From contig NZ_JAFFQR010000064.1 of NCBI RefSeq assembly GCF_020736845.1, positions 523,964 through 587,963 on the forward strand: a stretch of 64,000 nt of DNA. Reading direction: 5' to 3'. Shown here piece by piece: positions 8,666 to 15,951 of this stretch. This DNA is from Paenibacillus farraposensis (lineage in GTDB: Bacteria; Bacillota; Bacilli; Paenibacillales; Paenibacillaceae). Positions within the stretch are counted from its first letter, which is position 1, and each line of letters begins with the position of its first letter. The translations under genes were made by a program, and so were the position numbers. The notes beneath the pieces are model-generated. The model saw only the letters and a list, made by a program, of their open reading frames with translations. It was not told where the DNA came from and made no database searches.

Positions 8666-8793
8666 AGATAACGTTTCTGTATTCATGACGTCCAACGGAG
8701 TCGGATGTGTCCGCCTGCTTCGATTTCCCTGCCAAAAGCATCTGCCGGACCGAGGGCCGATATAGCCCAAAGCATGTATATTTTGTTATAGAT
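8666..8793 (+). repeat. attC-like element A5
   Basis: Left arm AGATAAC (8666-8672), right arm GTTATAG (8785-8791), inner arms TATTCATG/CATGTATA. The centre has a GTCCG/CGGAC stem enclosing CTGCTTCGATTTCC, then ACCGAGG and a GGGCCGATATAGCCC hairpin. Confidence 0.65.
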
Positions 8794-8828
8794 GTAAGCT
8801 CCTTCTTGAACCAACTTTATAGAGTACT

Positions 8829-9395
8829 TTATAAAGTAAATCTATTTTTAATTAGTTTTGCAACTTCATCTGCACTTAAATTGGTGTTATTAATCTTTAA
8901 ATAGTTTTCTCTTATTATTTCCCCTTGGTTGGAGTTCAATCTGTGTTTTTCCATAGTGTTTTTTAGGTCTTTTTCAGATTGTTCAATATTCCTTTTAGTA
9001 GGCTTTTGATCAAGCCTGAATGGGGTTGTATTTCTTACTAGTCTTTCTTTAATATCTGCTTCTAATTCAACAAAATATATTCGTGCGCCTTTTGATTCAA
9101 AAATGTCACAAGTTTGATTTACAAAATCCCAATCTCCCTGGAAATCAAATCCCCATACATAGGTGAAAATTAGTCCATATTGATTGCTATTGGCAAAAGA
9201 TTCGAAAAACTCCTTTCGGAGAAGATTAGCTAATCTCCACGTTTCACTACCAAATCCAAAGTACGGATGAAATAATTCGATTGACAAATGATTATGGAAT
9301 AATTTTAATTCTGTTATTTTCGTCAACTCATGGCCTACTGTCATTTTGCCGACGGCTTGAGGTCCAAATATTAATATGAAGTTGATAATTATCAC
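8829..9395 (-). CDS. P-loop NTPase/shikimate kinase-like protein
   Basis: 188 aa with a Walker A loop GPQAVGKMT at residues about 11-19 and FHNHLSIELFHPYFGFG after it. The layout of small kinases (FVELEADIKERLVRN, TPFRLDQKPTKRN) suggests a phosphotransferase of the AAA/shikimate-kinase-like group annotated in many soil bacteria; the substrate is unknown. The start is GTG at 9395 without a clear ribosome binding site. It lies only about 10 bp from the left edge of the duplicated toxin segment, so the native 5' region was probably replaced by that duplication. Expression is therefore doubtful. Confidence 0.7.
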   Translation of the reverse strand: MIIINFILIFGPQAVGKMTVGHELTKITELKLFHNHLSIELFHPYFGFGSETWRLANLLRKEFFESFANSNQYGLIFTYVWGFDFQGDWDFVNQTCDIFESKGARIYFVELEADIKERLVRNTTPFRLDQKPTKRNIEQSEKDLKNTMEKHRLNSNQGEIIRENYLKINNTNLSADEVAKLIKNRFTL

Positions 9396-9439
9396 TCCTG
9401 ATCTTGTTGATGGTTTATCCCTTCTTAAGTCATTGGGAA

Positions 9440-9482
9440 TAAAAAACCCACCTTTGGCCGATAACCTTGGGGTGGGTTTTTA
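9440..9482 (-). terminator. bidirectional terminator behind toxin copy 1
   Basis: Stem AAACCCACC/GGTGGGTTT flanked by A-run and T-run, directly after the toxin frame on the minus strand. The symmetric runs would also stop an opposing antisense RNA. Confidence 0.7.
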
Positions 9483-9503
9483 CTTTCTCTTGTTGTTATT
9501 AAT

Positions 9504-9572
9504 TTACGTTAAAAGTGCAAGAATGAACGTTCCAAATAAAAGCATCAGAGTCATCGCATCCTTCACTTCCAT
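9504..9572 (-). pseudogene. holin-like type I toxin, truncated copy
   Basis: AAGGAGGTGAAACC precedes ATG 9572. The frame MEVKDAMTLMLLFGTFILAL ends LT-stop after 22 codons because the Tyr codon TAC of the second copy is TAA here. The lost tail (YINNNKRK) is the basic C-terminus. Same family as the intact copy at 12033-12125. Loss of the charged tail probably inactivates it. Confidence 0.7.
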
Positions 9573-9707
9573 GGTTTCACCTCCTTTCGAAGGGAAACCA
9601 TACCCACCCAAGATTCAATAGTATCTATAATTTAACTTTATTCACACCTGCGTACAAGTGTTCTTATCCTCTTTCTTTATTGATCCATATTTGTTTTTCA
9701 TTTCTAT

Positions 9708-9856
9708 TATATAACGTACTCGTATTTGCGACGTCCATTCCCCTTAGATAGTTCCTATCTTAGGTGAATGGATGGAACTTCCTGAATCCTCTTCTTCGAA
9801 AAAACTCCTGGCAGATCAAGGGCCAACGGCCACAGTGTGAATATTATGTTATAGGA
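9708..9856 (+). repeat. attC-like element A6
   Basis: TATAAC at 9710-9715 and GTTATA at 9848-9853, inner arms TATTTGC/GTGTGAATA. It has a long hairpin GTCCATTC...GAATGGAT with an inner AGATAG/CTATCT stem, an AGATCAAGG linker and the GGCCAACGGCC hairpin. Nearly the same as A9. Confidence 0.7.
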
Positions 9857-10159
9857 TGTCAGGGCCTTCTTCGAAATACAAAATCCTTTTTTTAACTATT
9901 GTTTCCCGTTAACGTCATTCTATGTTTGCTGAGACGCTCCTGGTGGATAATAATTATTTGTAACGTTACAGTCATGAAATACGTTGTAGGTTAGGATTTC
10001 TTGTACGTCCCCTTACAATTATTCACCACCACCTGTAATTTGCTCTTTACCATTGTTAATAATGTATTTAATTCAAATCAAAACATCTTACATAATTGCC
10101 CAATCATTCTCTTTGTGTCCAACATATCTTGGAGATATCAAACAAGAGGAGTTGGTATT

Positions 10160-10585
10160 TTGGTACGTATTCTCGATAAAGCTGCCGTACAACCGCGCCG
10201 TAGATTCAACTTGGCAAACTCATTTATTATCCGACGTTCACCAGCAAGATCTCTCCTTGCAACAATCACTTTACGGATTCCAGTCAATTCTCAACCTAAT
10301 CGGGTAGATTTAGTAGCAACTGTGGGGGTTCGAGGTGTTACTGGTATTGCGCAAATACTCTTTAGAATCTTCCGCGATGGAAGAGAGATTTTCAACACCC
10401 AACAAGGTATCGAATCTGCTGGTTCTGAACAAAATTATGCAGTTACGTTCCAGGCTGAAGATAGAAATGTAACGGCCGGTGCCCATGTTTACACAGTCAC
10501 AGCAGAAAACCTTACTGCAAATACAAGAGCCGATGTTGTTGGGCCTGTATCGTTTAGTGGGTTAGCCGTTAAAACGAGAACCTAA
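10160..10585 (+). CDS. beta-rich protein of unknown family, TTG start
   Basis: GAGGAG at 10146-10151 with 8-nt spacing points to TTG 10160 (VRILDKAAVQPRRRFNLANS), giving 141 aa. An upstream ATG at 10001 would add an unlikely hydrophobic/Cys leader. The body alternates hydrophobic and polar residues (LATITLRIPVNSQPNRVDLV, GVRGVTGIAQILFRIFRDGR, NVTAGAHVYTVTAENL), suggesting a beta-sandwich resembling surface or spore-coat proteins. It is the only array gene on the plus strand and has its own terminator. I do not recognise the family. Confidence 0.65.
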   Translation: MVRILDKAAVQPRRRFNLANSFIIRRSPARSLLATITLRIPVNSQPNRVDLVATVGVRGVTGIAQILFRIFRDGREIFNTQQGIESAGSEQNYAVTFQAEDRNVTAGAHVYTVTAENLTANTRADVVGPVSFSGLAVKTRT

Positions 10586-10684
10586 TACCATATTTGCAAT
10601 TTTCAGTACTTGAATGATAGCCCTTTAAAAACCTCAAATTTGAGGGAATAGGTACTCTAAGATGGAAAAAGAGATAGAAAAGTA

Positions 10685-10724
10685 ATAAGCAGCTTGATCC
10701 TAGTCAAAGGATGGGCTGCTTTTG
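10685..10724 (+). terminator. terminator of the plus-strand array gene
   Basis: AAGCAGC/GCTGCTTTT stem with a loop of about 21 nt, 100 bp after the stop codon. Confidence 0.65.
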
Positions 10725-10787
10725 CTCATTTCCACTAAGCATAACTGCCCGTTAGTTTAATTCATCAATTAATTTCTTGCTCTGATT

Positions 10788-10953
10788 TCCTATAACATTC
10801 TTGTATTCACGACGTCCCTCTACCTTAAGGTCACGAAGTGACCGGCCGCGATGCGGTTAGGTGGAGGGATGTGTACGCTGAATAATCTTCCCCGAAATGC
10901 CTCTCGCGGACCGAGGGGCGAATGCCCCAAAGCGTGAATACGGTGTTAGATGG
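10788..10953 (+). repeat. attC-like element A7
   Basis: TATAAC at 10791-10796 and GTTAGAT at 10945-10951 (an exact GTTRRRY). Inner arms TATTCACG/CGTGAATA pair over 8 bp. The first hairpin GTCCCTCTACCT/AGGTGGAGGGAT carries a nested GGTCACGAAGTGACC stem. The last hairpin is GGGGCGAATGCCCC. Confidence 0.7.
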
Positions 10954-10993
10954 AATTATTGCCAACTTTGAGTTCTTTACAATCTTTGATTCT

Positions 10994-11692
10994 TCATGAA
11001 CAGGCACAATCCTCTAAATTGGGAATATCTGATTCTTCCATTGCTTTGTTCGTATCAAAATCAATATAAATTCCCGATATTTTCCCTGTCTTTTTCAATA
11101 TAGTGAATCTAAGTTCATAATTATCTACCATAAAACTAATATCACTTATTGTTTGAGTTTGAGGCTCTTCGGCAACATCTTTACCGTAAGCAAATTTAAT
11201 TTTTTCAATAGTATCGCCAACAATAATGCCTCGTTTTGTTGGCACATTAATCAGATTTATTGAAACAATACGGCCTGATTTAAGGGTTTCATTATATAAG
11301 TAGTCGAATCTCAATTCTTCATTTTCCTTATCGGGGTAGGAAACTTGATACCAATCAAAAGACATTCCATTAACTTCACCCGCTGCCCTAATTCTAATAT
11401 TCTTATTTGTTTCACCAATTGGAATATGTAATTTTGATGTTAGATCTTTCAACGGAGTTTTATTATTCAGAGTTAAACCATTGTAGATCACATCAAGATC
11501 AGCACTTGAAATCACTTTAGGACTGGGGTTTGCTATTTCAGTCGATCCATCAGAGGGAGTTTGGTTAATAGATTTATTTTGTAGACTTGGAGTTCCACCA
11601 ATTGCATTGGATTCAGCTCTTTTACATCCTATCAACATTACAGATAGCATTAATACAATACATATTAATAAAACACAACTTTTTCTTATCAT
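10994..11692 (-). CDS. putative lipoprotein of unknown function
   Basis: 232 aa with an N-terminal signal MIRKSCVLLICIVLMLSVML and lipobox LIGC, then a Ser/Pro/Asn-rich linker to about residue 60. The soluble domain (GLTLNNKTPLKDLTSKLHIP, GRIVSINLINVPTKRGIIVG, IEKIKFAYGKDV) resembles small extracytoplasmic proteins with a KIKFAYG motif, but I cannot name a family. AGGGGG precedes the ATG. It is the body of the cassette between A7 and A8, with normal-looking codon use and no visible damage. Confidence 0.7.
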   Translation of the reverse strand: MIRKSCVLLICIVLMLSVMLIGCKRAESNAIGGTPSLQNKSINQTPSDGSTEIANPSPKVISSADLDVIYNGLTLNNKTPLKDLTSKLHIPIGETNKNIRIRAAGEVNGMSFDWYQVSYPDKENEELRFDYLYNETLKSGRIVSINLINVPTKRGIIVGDTIEKIKFAYGKDVAEEPQTQTISDISFMVDNYELRFTILKKTGKISGIYIDFDTNKAMEESDIPNLEDCACS

Positions 11693-11736
11693 GGGATAAT
11701 GCCCCCTCTTATTTTATATCCATTAGCAATAATTTC

Positions 11737-11860
11737 ACCTAACGTTCCCTGTATTCACGACGTCTGGCGAAGTCGGATATGTCTGCTGATACCTCTTTGA
11801 AATCCACCCTGCAGACCAAGGCTCCTTTAGGAGCCGCAGCTTGAATATTATGTTATATGA
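11737..11860 (+). repeat. attC-like element A8
   Basis: Left arm ACCTAAC (11737-11743) fits RYYYAAC exactly; right arm GTTATAT (11852-11858). Inner arms are TATTCA/TGAATA. Hairpins are TCTGGC/GTCGGA, GTCTGC/GCAGAC and GGCTCC/GGAGCC. The CAAGG linker is conserved. Confidence 0.72.
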
Positions 11861-11904
11861 TGGAATTACTCATTTTATTTTGATTCATCTTTTCTGATGT
11901 GTTA

Positions 11905-11946
11905 TCATATTCTTAAATAAAGACCAAGTGCGTCGAACACTTGGTC
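11905..11946 (-). terminator. terminator-like hairpin, minus direction
   Basis: Perfect 9-bp stem GACCAAGTG/CACTTGGTC followed on the minus strand by TTTATTT. It lies between the toxin cassette and element A8, so it would isolate the toxin transcript from the next gene. Confidence 0.6.
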
Positions 11947-11992
11947 AGTACAATTGGCTTGGATGGTTTATCCCTTCTTAAGTCATTGGGAA

Positions 11993-12035
11993 TAAAAAAC
12001 CCACCTTTGGCGGATAACCTTGGGGTGGGTTTTTA
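11993..12035 (-). terminator. bidirectional terminator behind toxin copy 2
   Basis: AAAACCCACC/GGTGGGTTTTT stem overlapping the stop codon of the toxin frame. Transcription from both sides would end here, as expected for convergent toxin and antisense RNAs. Confidence 0.7.
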
Positions 12036-12125
12036 CTTTCTCTTGTTGTTATTGATGTACGTTAAAAGTGCAAGAATGAACGTTCCAAATAGCAGCATCA
12101 GAGTCATCGCATCCTTCACTTCCAT
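12033..12125 (-). CDS. putative holin-like (type I) toxin, 30 aa
   Basis: AAGGAGGTGAAACC precedes the ATG, a near-perfect ribosome binding site. The 30-residue peptide is an acidic/polar start MEVKDAM, a single hydrophobic helix LMLLFGTFILALL, and a basic tail TYINNNKRK. This is the pattern of the small holin-like/TxpA-BsrG type membrane toxins of Bacillales, normally silenced by an antisense RNA. No antitoxin RNA promoter could be proved by eye. It forms the whole cassette between A8 and A9, which recalls the toxin-antitoxin cassettes of chromosomal integrons. Confidence 0.7.
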   Translation of the reverse strand: MEVKDAMTLMLLFGTFILALLTYINNNKRK

Positions 12126-12259
12126 GGTTTCACCTCCTTTCGAAGGGAAACCATACCCACCCAAGATTCAATTGTATCTATATTTTACCTTTATTCACAC
12201 CTGCGTACAAGTGTTCTTATCCTCTTTCTTTATTGATCCATATTTGTTTTTTATTTCTA

Positions 12260-12411
12260 TTATATAACGTTATTGTATTCCCGACGTCCATTCTCCTTAG
12301 ATAGCTCCTATCTTAGGGGAATGGGTGTATCTGCCTGACTAAACTTCTTCGAAAAGGCTCCGGGCAGATCAAGGGCCGAAAGGCACACAGCGCGAATATT
12401 TTGTTATATGA
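12260..12411 (+). repeat. attC-like element A9
   Basis: TATAAC at 12263-12268, GTTATAT at 12403-12409, inner arms TATTCCCG/CGCGAATA. Hairpins are GTCCATTC/GAATGGGT with a nested AGATAG/CTATCT stem, ATCTGCC/GGCAGAT, and GCCGAAAGGC. Confidence 0.7.
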
Positions 12412-12440
12412 ATTGTATCTACTTGATTAACCATAATTTT

Positions 12441-12977
12441 TTATTCTCGTATTACTATCTTTCCTAATTTATGTCCAAACATTACTAAAGGAATTAATAT
12501 TAACCCTGATGGTGCATATAATAAAATATCTTTCATAGACACCAGTTCTTCATTTAACATTCTATAAAACAAATACAATGAATACGGCAAAACAACAATT
12601 AACCCTGTTATTACTCCTGGAGTATACGATTTAAGATATATTGATTGACCTAGATGCGTAAAAACATGGATAAATAACAAGGAATTCACTCCTACAAACA
12701 AAATATAACTATTATGTTCTGCCGCCAAATAGGTAACCGGAATAAAGACTATAAACTCGATAAATACTGCAATTGCAAATTGAGAAGATTTGATGTCAGA
12801 CATATTTCTAATCATATTACCTAATGAACTTGGAACTAATTTATGAATTCTTTGATAGTTTTTCTTCATCCAAGATTCCACAAATATAATTTCCTCAAAA
12901 TCATGGATCATAAACGCGGCCAGAAATAGCCACATTAAAGAATTCATAGTTATTATCGAATCATCAATAATCATCAT
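12441..12977 (-). CDS. HXXEE-domain membrane protein
   Basis: 178 aa with about five hydrophobic segments. The signature H-x-x-E-E is present as MIHDFEEIIFVESWM at residues about 23-37, and a His appears later in FIHVFTHLGQS, as in the HXXEE family whose function is unknown. AAAGGTGAT precedes tandem ATGs (12977 or 12974). It is the body of the cassette between A9 and A10, with its stop 30 bp from A9 and its start 32 bp from A10. Apparently intact. Confidence 0.8.
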   Translation of the reverse strand: MMIIDDSIITMNSLMWLFLAAFMIHDFEEIIFVESWMKKNYQRIHKLVPSSLGNMIRNMSDIKSSQFAIAVFIEFIVFIPVTYLAAEHNSYILFVGVNSLLFIHVFTHLGQSIYLKSYTPGVITGLIVVLPYSLYLFYRMLNEELVSMKDILLYAPSGLILIPLVMFGHKLGKIVIRE

Positions 12978-13008
12978 TGATCACCTTTTGAATAGTTTTA
13001 GCACATTT

Positions 13009-13131
13009 CATATAACGTTTCTGTATTCATGAACCCCGAAAGGGTTGTCTGCTGCTGAAATACCTCTTCGATATCCATCCCACAGACCCAGGCTCCATAG
13101 GAACCGTCGTTTGAATATGATGTTATATGGT
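13009..13131 (+). repeat. attC-like element A10 (right end of array)
   Basis: TATAAC at 13011-13016, GTTATAT at 13122-13128, inner arms TATTCA/TGAATA. Hairpins are AACCCCGAAAGGGTT, GTCTG/CAGAC and GGCTCC/GGAACC. It is followed directly by the chemotaxis pseudogene, so it marks the array boundary. Confidence 0.68.
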
Positions 13132-13152
13132 GGAAATGCTTCTTCAAGATTG

Positions 13153-13173
13153 AGCCCGCGCTGGACGCGGGCT
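13153..13173. terminator. GC-rich hairpin at the array/chemotaxis-gene junction
   Basis: Perfect 8-bp stem AGCCCGCG/CGCGGGCT with a 5-nt loop, followed by TTTGCT on the plus strand. It lies 37 bp beyond the stop of the minus-strand chemotaxis pseudogene. Confidence 0.45.
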
Positions 13174-13209
13174 TTGCTATAAATGAAGCAAAATCATACC
13201 TAGACATGC

Positions 13210-14900
13210 TTACTCAACTTTAAACTGACTCAACCCATCTTGAAGCTTGTTGGACAATTCACTTAATTGTTTGGATAGTTCAGCAACCTGTTTGACGCTA
13301 TCCAATTGTTCCTGCGTGCTGGCGCTAACCTCTTCGGTTGAAGCGGAATTCTCCTCCGTAGTGGAAGAAATGATCTCCAGCGCCTGCAAAATCTCATCTT
13401 TGTGCTTGTGAATTTTGGAGGTGTTATTGCTGATCTGAATCATTCGTAATTTCAAATCTTCCAAATCTTTGTTAATACTAAAAAATACTTGCTTGGTGTT
13501 CTCCACCGATCTCGCATTTTCTTCTGCAATTTTCAGGCTATGAACTGTGTGCTCAACTGATATGTTCGTTTTTTCTTCAATCACACGTACCTTCTTGTAG
13601 ATTTCCTGTGTTGCGAGTGCAGTCTACTCAGCCAGTTTGCGAACCTCCCCGGCAACCACGGCAAAGCCTTTGCCCTGTTCTCCCGCACGTGCAGCTTCAA
13701 TGGAAGCATTGAGCGCCAGCAGGTTGGTCTGCGTTGCAATTTGGTTGACTGTGTCCACGAAGCTCGAAATCTCATGACGGCTCAGGTCAATCTCCTGAAT
13801 AATAGACGACATCGCTTGTGTGGAATTGTGATTTTCTTCCGCCCATTTGGATAGCTGATCCACTACAGCCAGCCCCAATCCGCTTTGCTCGGCAGAGGTT
13901 TGCACCATCGTTTCAATGGCTTTCGTATCATTGGCAATCTCGTCAATTTGGCCGGACAATGCTCCGGTTTTTTGTAAAATGTTATCCGTTTCGATGGACT
14001 GGTAGTTTGTCGCATTGGCAATCTCATTGATTGCTGTCGCCGTATCGTTCATCGTTACCGCGGTTTTGGAAGAAATGGATTGCAGACCGTGAGAAGACTG
14101 ATTCAAGACGTGAGCTGAGCTGCCCACCATTTGGAGCATTCCTTGAATTTTTTGAGTCATATTGTGAATTCCTTGAGAAATCTGCCCGATTTCGTTGTTG
14201 GAATCCGTATCAAACTGAACGGTCAAATCCCCATTTTCAATCAGCTTGATTTTTGCGAGCAGCTTCGGTATGGATCTCAACAGATAACGAAGCGTTATAT
14301 AACAGATCACAACCGGCAGGATTGCGGCCGTGGCAAAACCGCCAATGGTAATCCAGGTAAAGGTTTTTAACTCTGTGAGTACCTCTTGCTCAGAAATGAT
14401 TAAGCCTACAGACCAGCCGGTATCTTTACTGGTTGCATACCCGATATAGCGCCGCTCTCCATTATCATGGATCAGCTGTACTCCAGAATCGCCGGCAATC
14501 ATTTTCTTCCCGATTTCCCCAAGCTCACCTGTGCTTTCGTTAATCTTTTCTTTCAGCACTTTATTTTGATCAGGGTGATATAAAATATCACCTGTTTTGG
14601 ATGCAAGAATCGAATAGCCTGTGCTTCCAAGCGAATAACTTTGCATGACGGCAGGGATGTCTTTGAAAGCAATATCAACAGCAGAAAATCCGATTAATTG
14701 GTTGCTATTGTCTTTGATCAGATAGAAAATGCCCATGAGCACACTACCTGAATTGACGTCAATTTAGGGATCTGAGTAGTATAAACCATCTGCTTCTACA
14801 GCCGGCTTGAAGTACGGGCGTGTTTGGATATCGAAATCCGGTTTGGACAATATTGAGCGAAAAGCTCTTAGATAATATGTCGGAAGTAAGCAGCTGTTTT
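13210..14900 (-). pseudogene. methyl-accepting chemotaxis protein, multiply broken
   Basis: The frame codes a dCache-like sensor end (QTRPYFKPAVEADGLYYSDP), then [20 protein letters not shown] with a transmembrane helix, a HAMP region ([20 protein letters not shown]) and the signalling hairpin tip [23 protein letters not shown] at 14764-14766 interrupts the sensor. TAG at 13624-13626 replaces the Gln of KLAEQ, after which the same frame continues (TALATQEIYKKV) to 13210. The N-terminal membrane anchor is not found, so the 5' end is lost. Both stop codons are in frame, so they are nonsense substitutions rather than frameshifts. Confidence 0.8.
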
Positions 14901-14942
14901 AATAGGTTTTTAGTATATACAAATTAAGGTATTACACGGGAC

Positions 14943-15372
14943 CTGGATGCCCCTAAGTACTAAGCCTTGGCTCATTTCATAATCGCCGCAACAGCGTTGT
15001 CAACCAACGCTTTTGACGAGACCGGACCAGGATTAGGACCATGGTAGTCTTTGATTCTGGATCCAATATCAATAAAAAAATATTTCTATATTGTAAAATT
15101 AGGCTGGCTGGATCAACAGGATAGCAGAATGAATCCATGAGTGTGTGGTGTTGAGGACTCTCGCTAAAAGATTCTATCATTCAAATATGGAAGCGTATGT
15201 TCTTCATTGCTATATTATGATACCTTTAAGCTAGAAACGATATCACCATGACACTGAGGGTGAATAATCAAAAAGCAGCTGTGCAGAGAGGAATAAAGCA
15301 CATGAAGCATTTAAGCAAAGCTCTGGCCCGTTTTATTGTTAAAATTCTTTTGCACAGAAGAGGTGGTCTTGT
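14943..15372. other. 430 bp without a supportable gene
   Basis: Only short frames are present, none with a ribosome binding site and credible composition. One minus-strand frame reads GSRIKDYHGPNPGPVSSKAL and stops soon after; it may be a gene remnant that I cannot assign. The last 20 bp carry the ribosome binding site of the DUF1697 gene. Confidence 0.4.
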
Positions 15373-15951
15373 ATGATCTATATCGCATTGCTGCGGGGCA
15401 TTAATGTAGGCGGCAAAAACAAAATTGACATGAAAAAGCTCAAGCAAACGTTTGAGAAGGCAGGCATGGGCTATGTGACAACGTACATCAACTCGGGAAA
15501 TATCGTTTTTTCCAGTAAAGGTCAAGCTAATCATGAGCTGTCGCTGCAACTGGAACAAGCAATACTGGAGGATTTTAGCTTACCTATTCGGGTCACCGTT
15601 CGCAATATGACGGAAATCCGGACTATCATGGAAGCATTGCCAGAGGAATGGACGAATGATGCCCAGATGAAAAGTGATGTATTGTTTTTGTGGGATGAAA
15701 TCAACGATATTTCCGTTGTGGACAAGCTTCCTTTGAAGCCGGGAATAGGCCATGTAATATATGCGCCCGGAGCCATTCTGTTTTCTGTCAGCAAAGAGCA
15801 TGTCATAAAAAGCGGGATCACGAAGCTCGCTGGCACCAACCTGTATCAGCATATGACGGTGCGGAATGTGAACACGGCCCGGCAGATTTTTAAGCTGATG
15901 CAAGTGGCTGAACAGGAAAAGTTGCATGCCGAAGGCAACCCTAGAGAATAA
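15373..15951 (+). CDS. DUF1697 family protein
   Basis: 192 aa beginning [20 protein letters not shown], the unmistakable DUF1697 N-terminus. [11 protein letters not shown] follows at about 38-48 and [20 protein letters not shown] near the end. AGAGGTGG precedes the ATG. The function of the family is unknown. Its last few codons overlap the edge of a minus-strand chemotaxis-receptor fragment by about 8 bp, so the gene appears inserted into or recombined against that receptor. It may have arrived as a small mobile insertion, but no terminal repeats were identified. Confidence 0.85.
   Translation: MIYIALLRGINVGGKNKIDMKKLKQTFEKAGMGYVTTYINSGNIVFSSKGQANHELSLQLEQAILEDFSLPIRVTVRNMTEIRTIMEALPEEWTNDAQMKSDVLFLWDEINDISVVDKLPLKPGIGHVIYAPGAILFSVSKEHVIKSGITKLAGTNLYQHMTVRNVNTARQIFKLMQVAEQEKLHAEGNPRE

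Larger units (their letters stand above)
9405..9856 (+). repeat. long direct repeat, copy 1 (toxin segment plus element A6)
   Basis: About 450 bp closely matching 11963-12411, starting at GATGGTTTATCCCTTCTTAA. It contains the toxin frame, its terminator and element A6. Similarity stops exactly at the outer right arm GTTATA of the attC-like element and not inside unique sequence. Confidence 0.85.
11963..12411 (+). repeat. long direct repeat, copy 2 (intact toxin plus element A9)
   Basis: Matches 9405-9856 over the toxin, terminator and the whole attC-like element. Similarity ends at GTTATA of A9. Scattered single-base differences show the duplication is not recent. Confidence 0.85.
5471..13131 (+). 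mobile_element. putative integron-like gene-cassette array (attC-like elements A1-A10)
   Basis: Ten related 120-165 bp elements, all in the same orientation, alternate with one or two small genes over 7.7 kb. The shared plan, read left to right, is: outer arm TATAAC; spacer (usually GTTTCTG); inner arm TGTATTCACGA; a branched hairpin centre; CAAGG-like linker; hairpin; inner arm GTGAATA; 4-nt spacer; outer arm GTTATA. R box, spacer, L box, variable terminal structure and asymmetric spacers are the architecture of integron attC sites. Element A8 matches the consensus RYYYAAC and A7 matches GTTRRRY exactly. Genes between elements are small, AT-rich and unrelated, all but one on the minus strand. 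No tyrosine recombinase is visible, so by integron terminology this would be a CALIN-like cluster. Alternatives are a MITE-like or structured-RNA repeat family. Confidence 0.6.

Noticed and set aside
10001..10159. Longer ATG start for the plus-strand array gene
   Set aside because: The leader would be a Cys/Phe-rich stretch without a ribosome binding site, while GAGGAG is ideally placed before TTG 10160.
5471..13131. CRISPR array
   Set aside because: Repeats are long (120-165 bp), diverged, 0.4-1.1 kb apart and separated by genes; there are no short uniform spacers and no cas genes.
5471..13131. Insertion sequences or a transposon as the carrier of the array
   Set aside because: No transposase frame, no target-site duplications and no terminal repeats of IS type were seen.
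12998..13207. Minus-strand frame of 69 codons across element A10
   Set aside because: It is encoded by the structured repeat itself, has no ribosome binding site and no protein-like composition.
14977..15180. 67-codon minus-strand gene
   Set aside because: No ribosome binding site and no recognisable motif; the competing frame reads equally well, so it is treated as decayed sequence.
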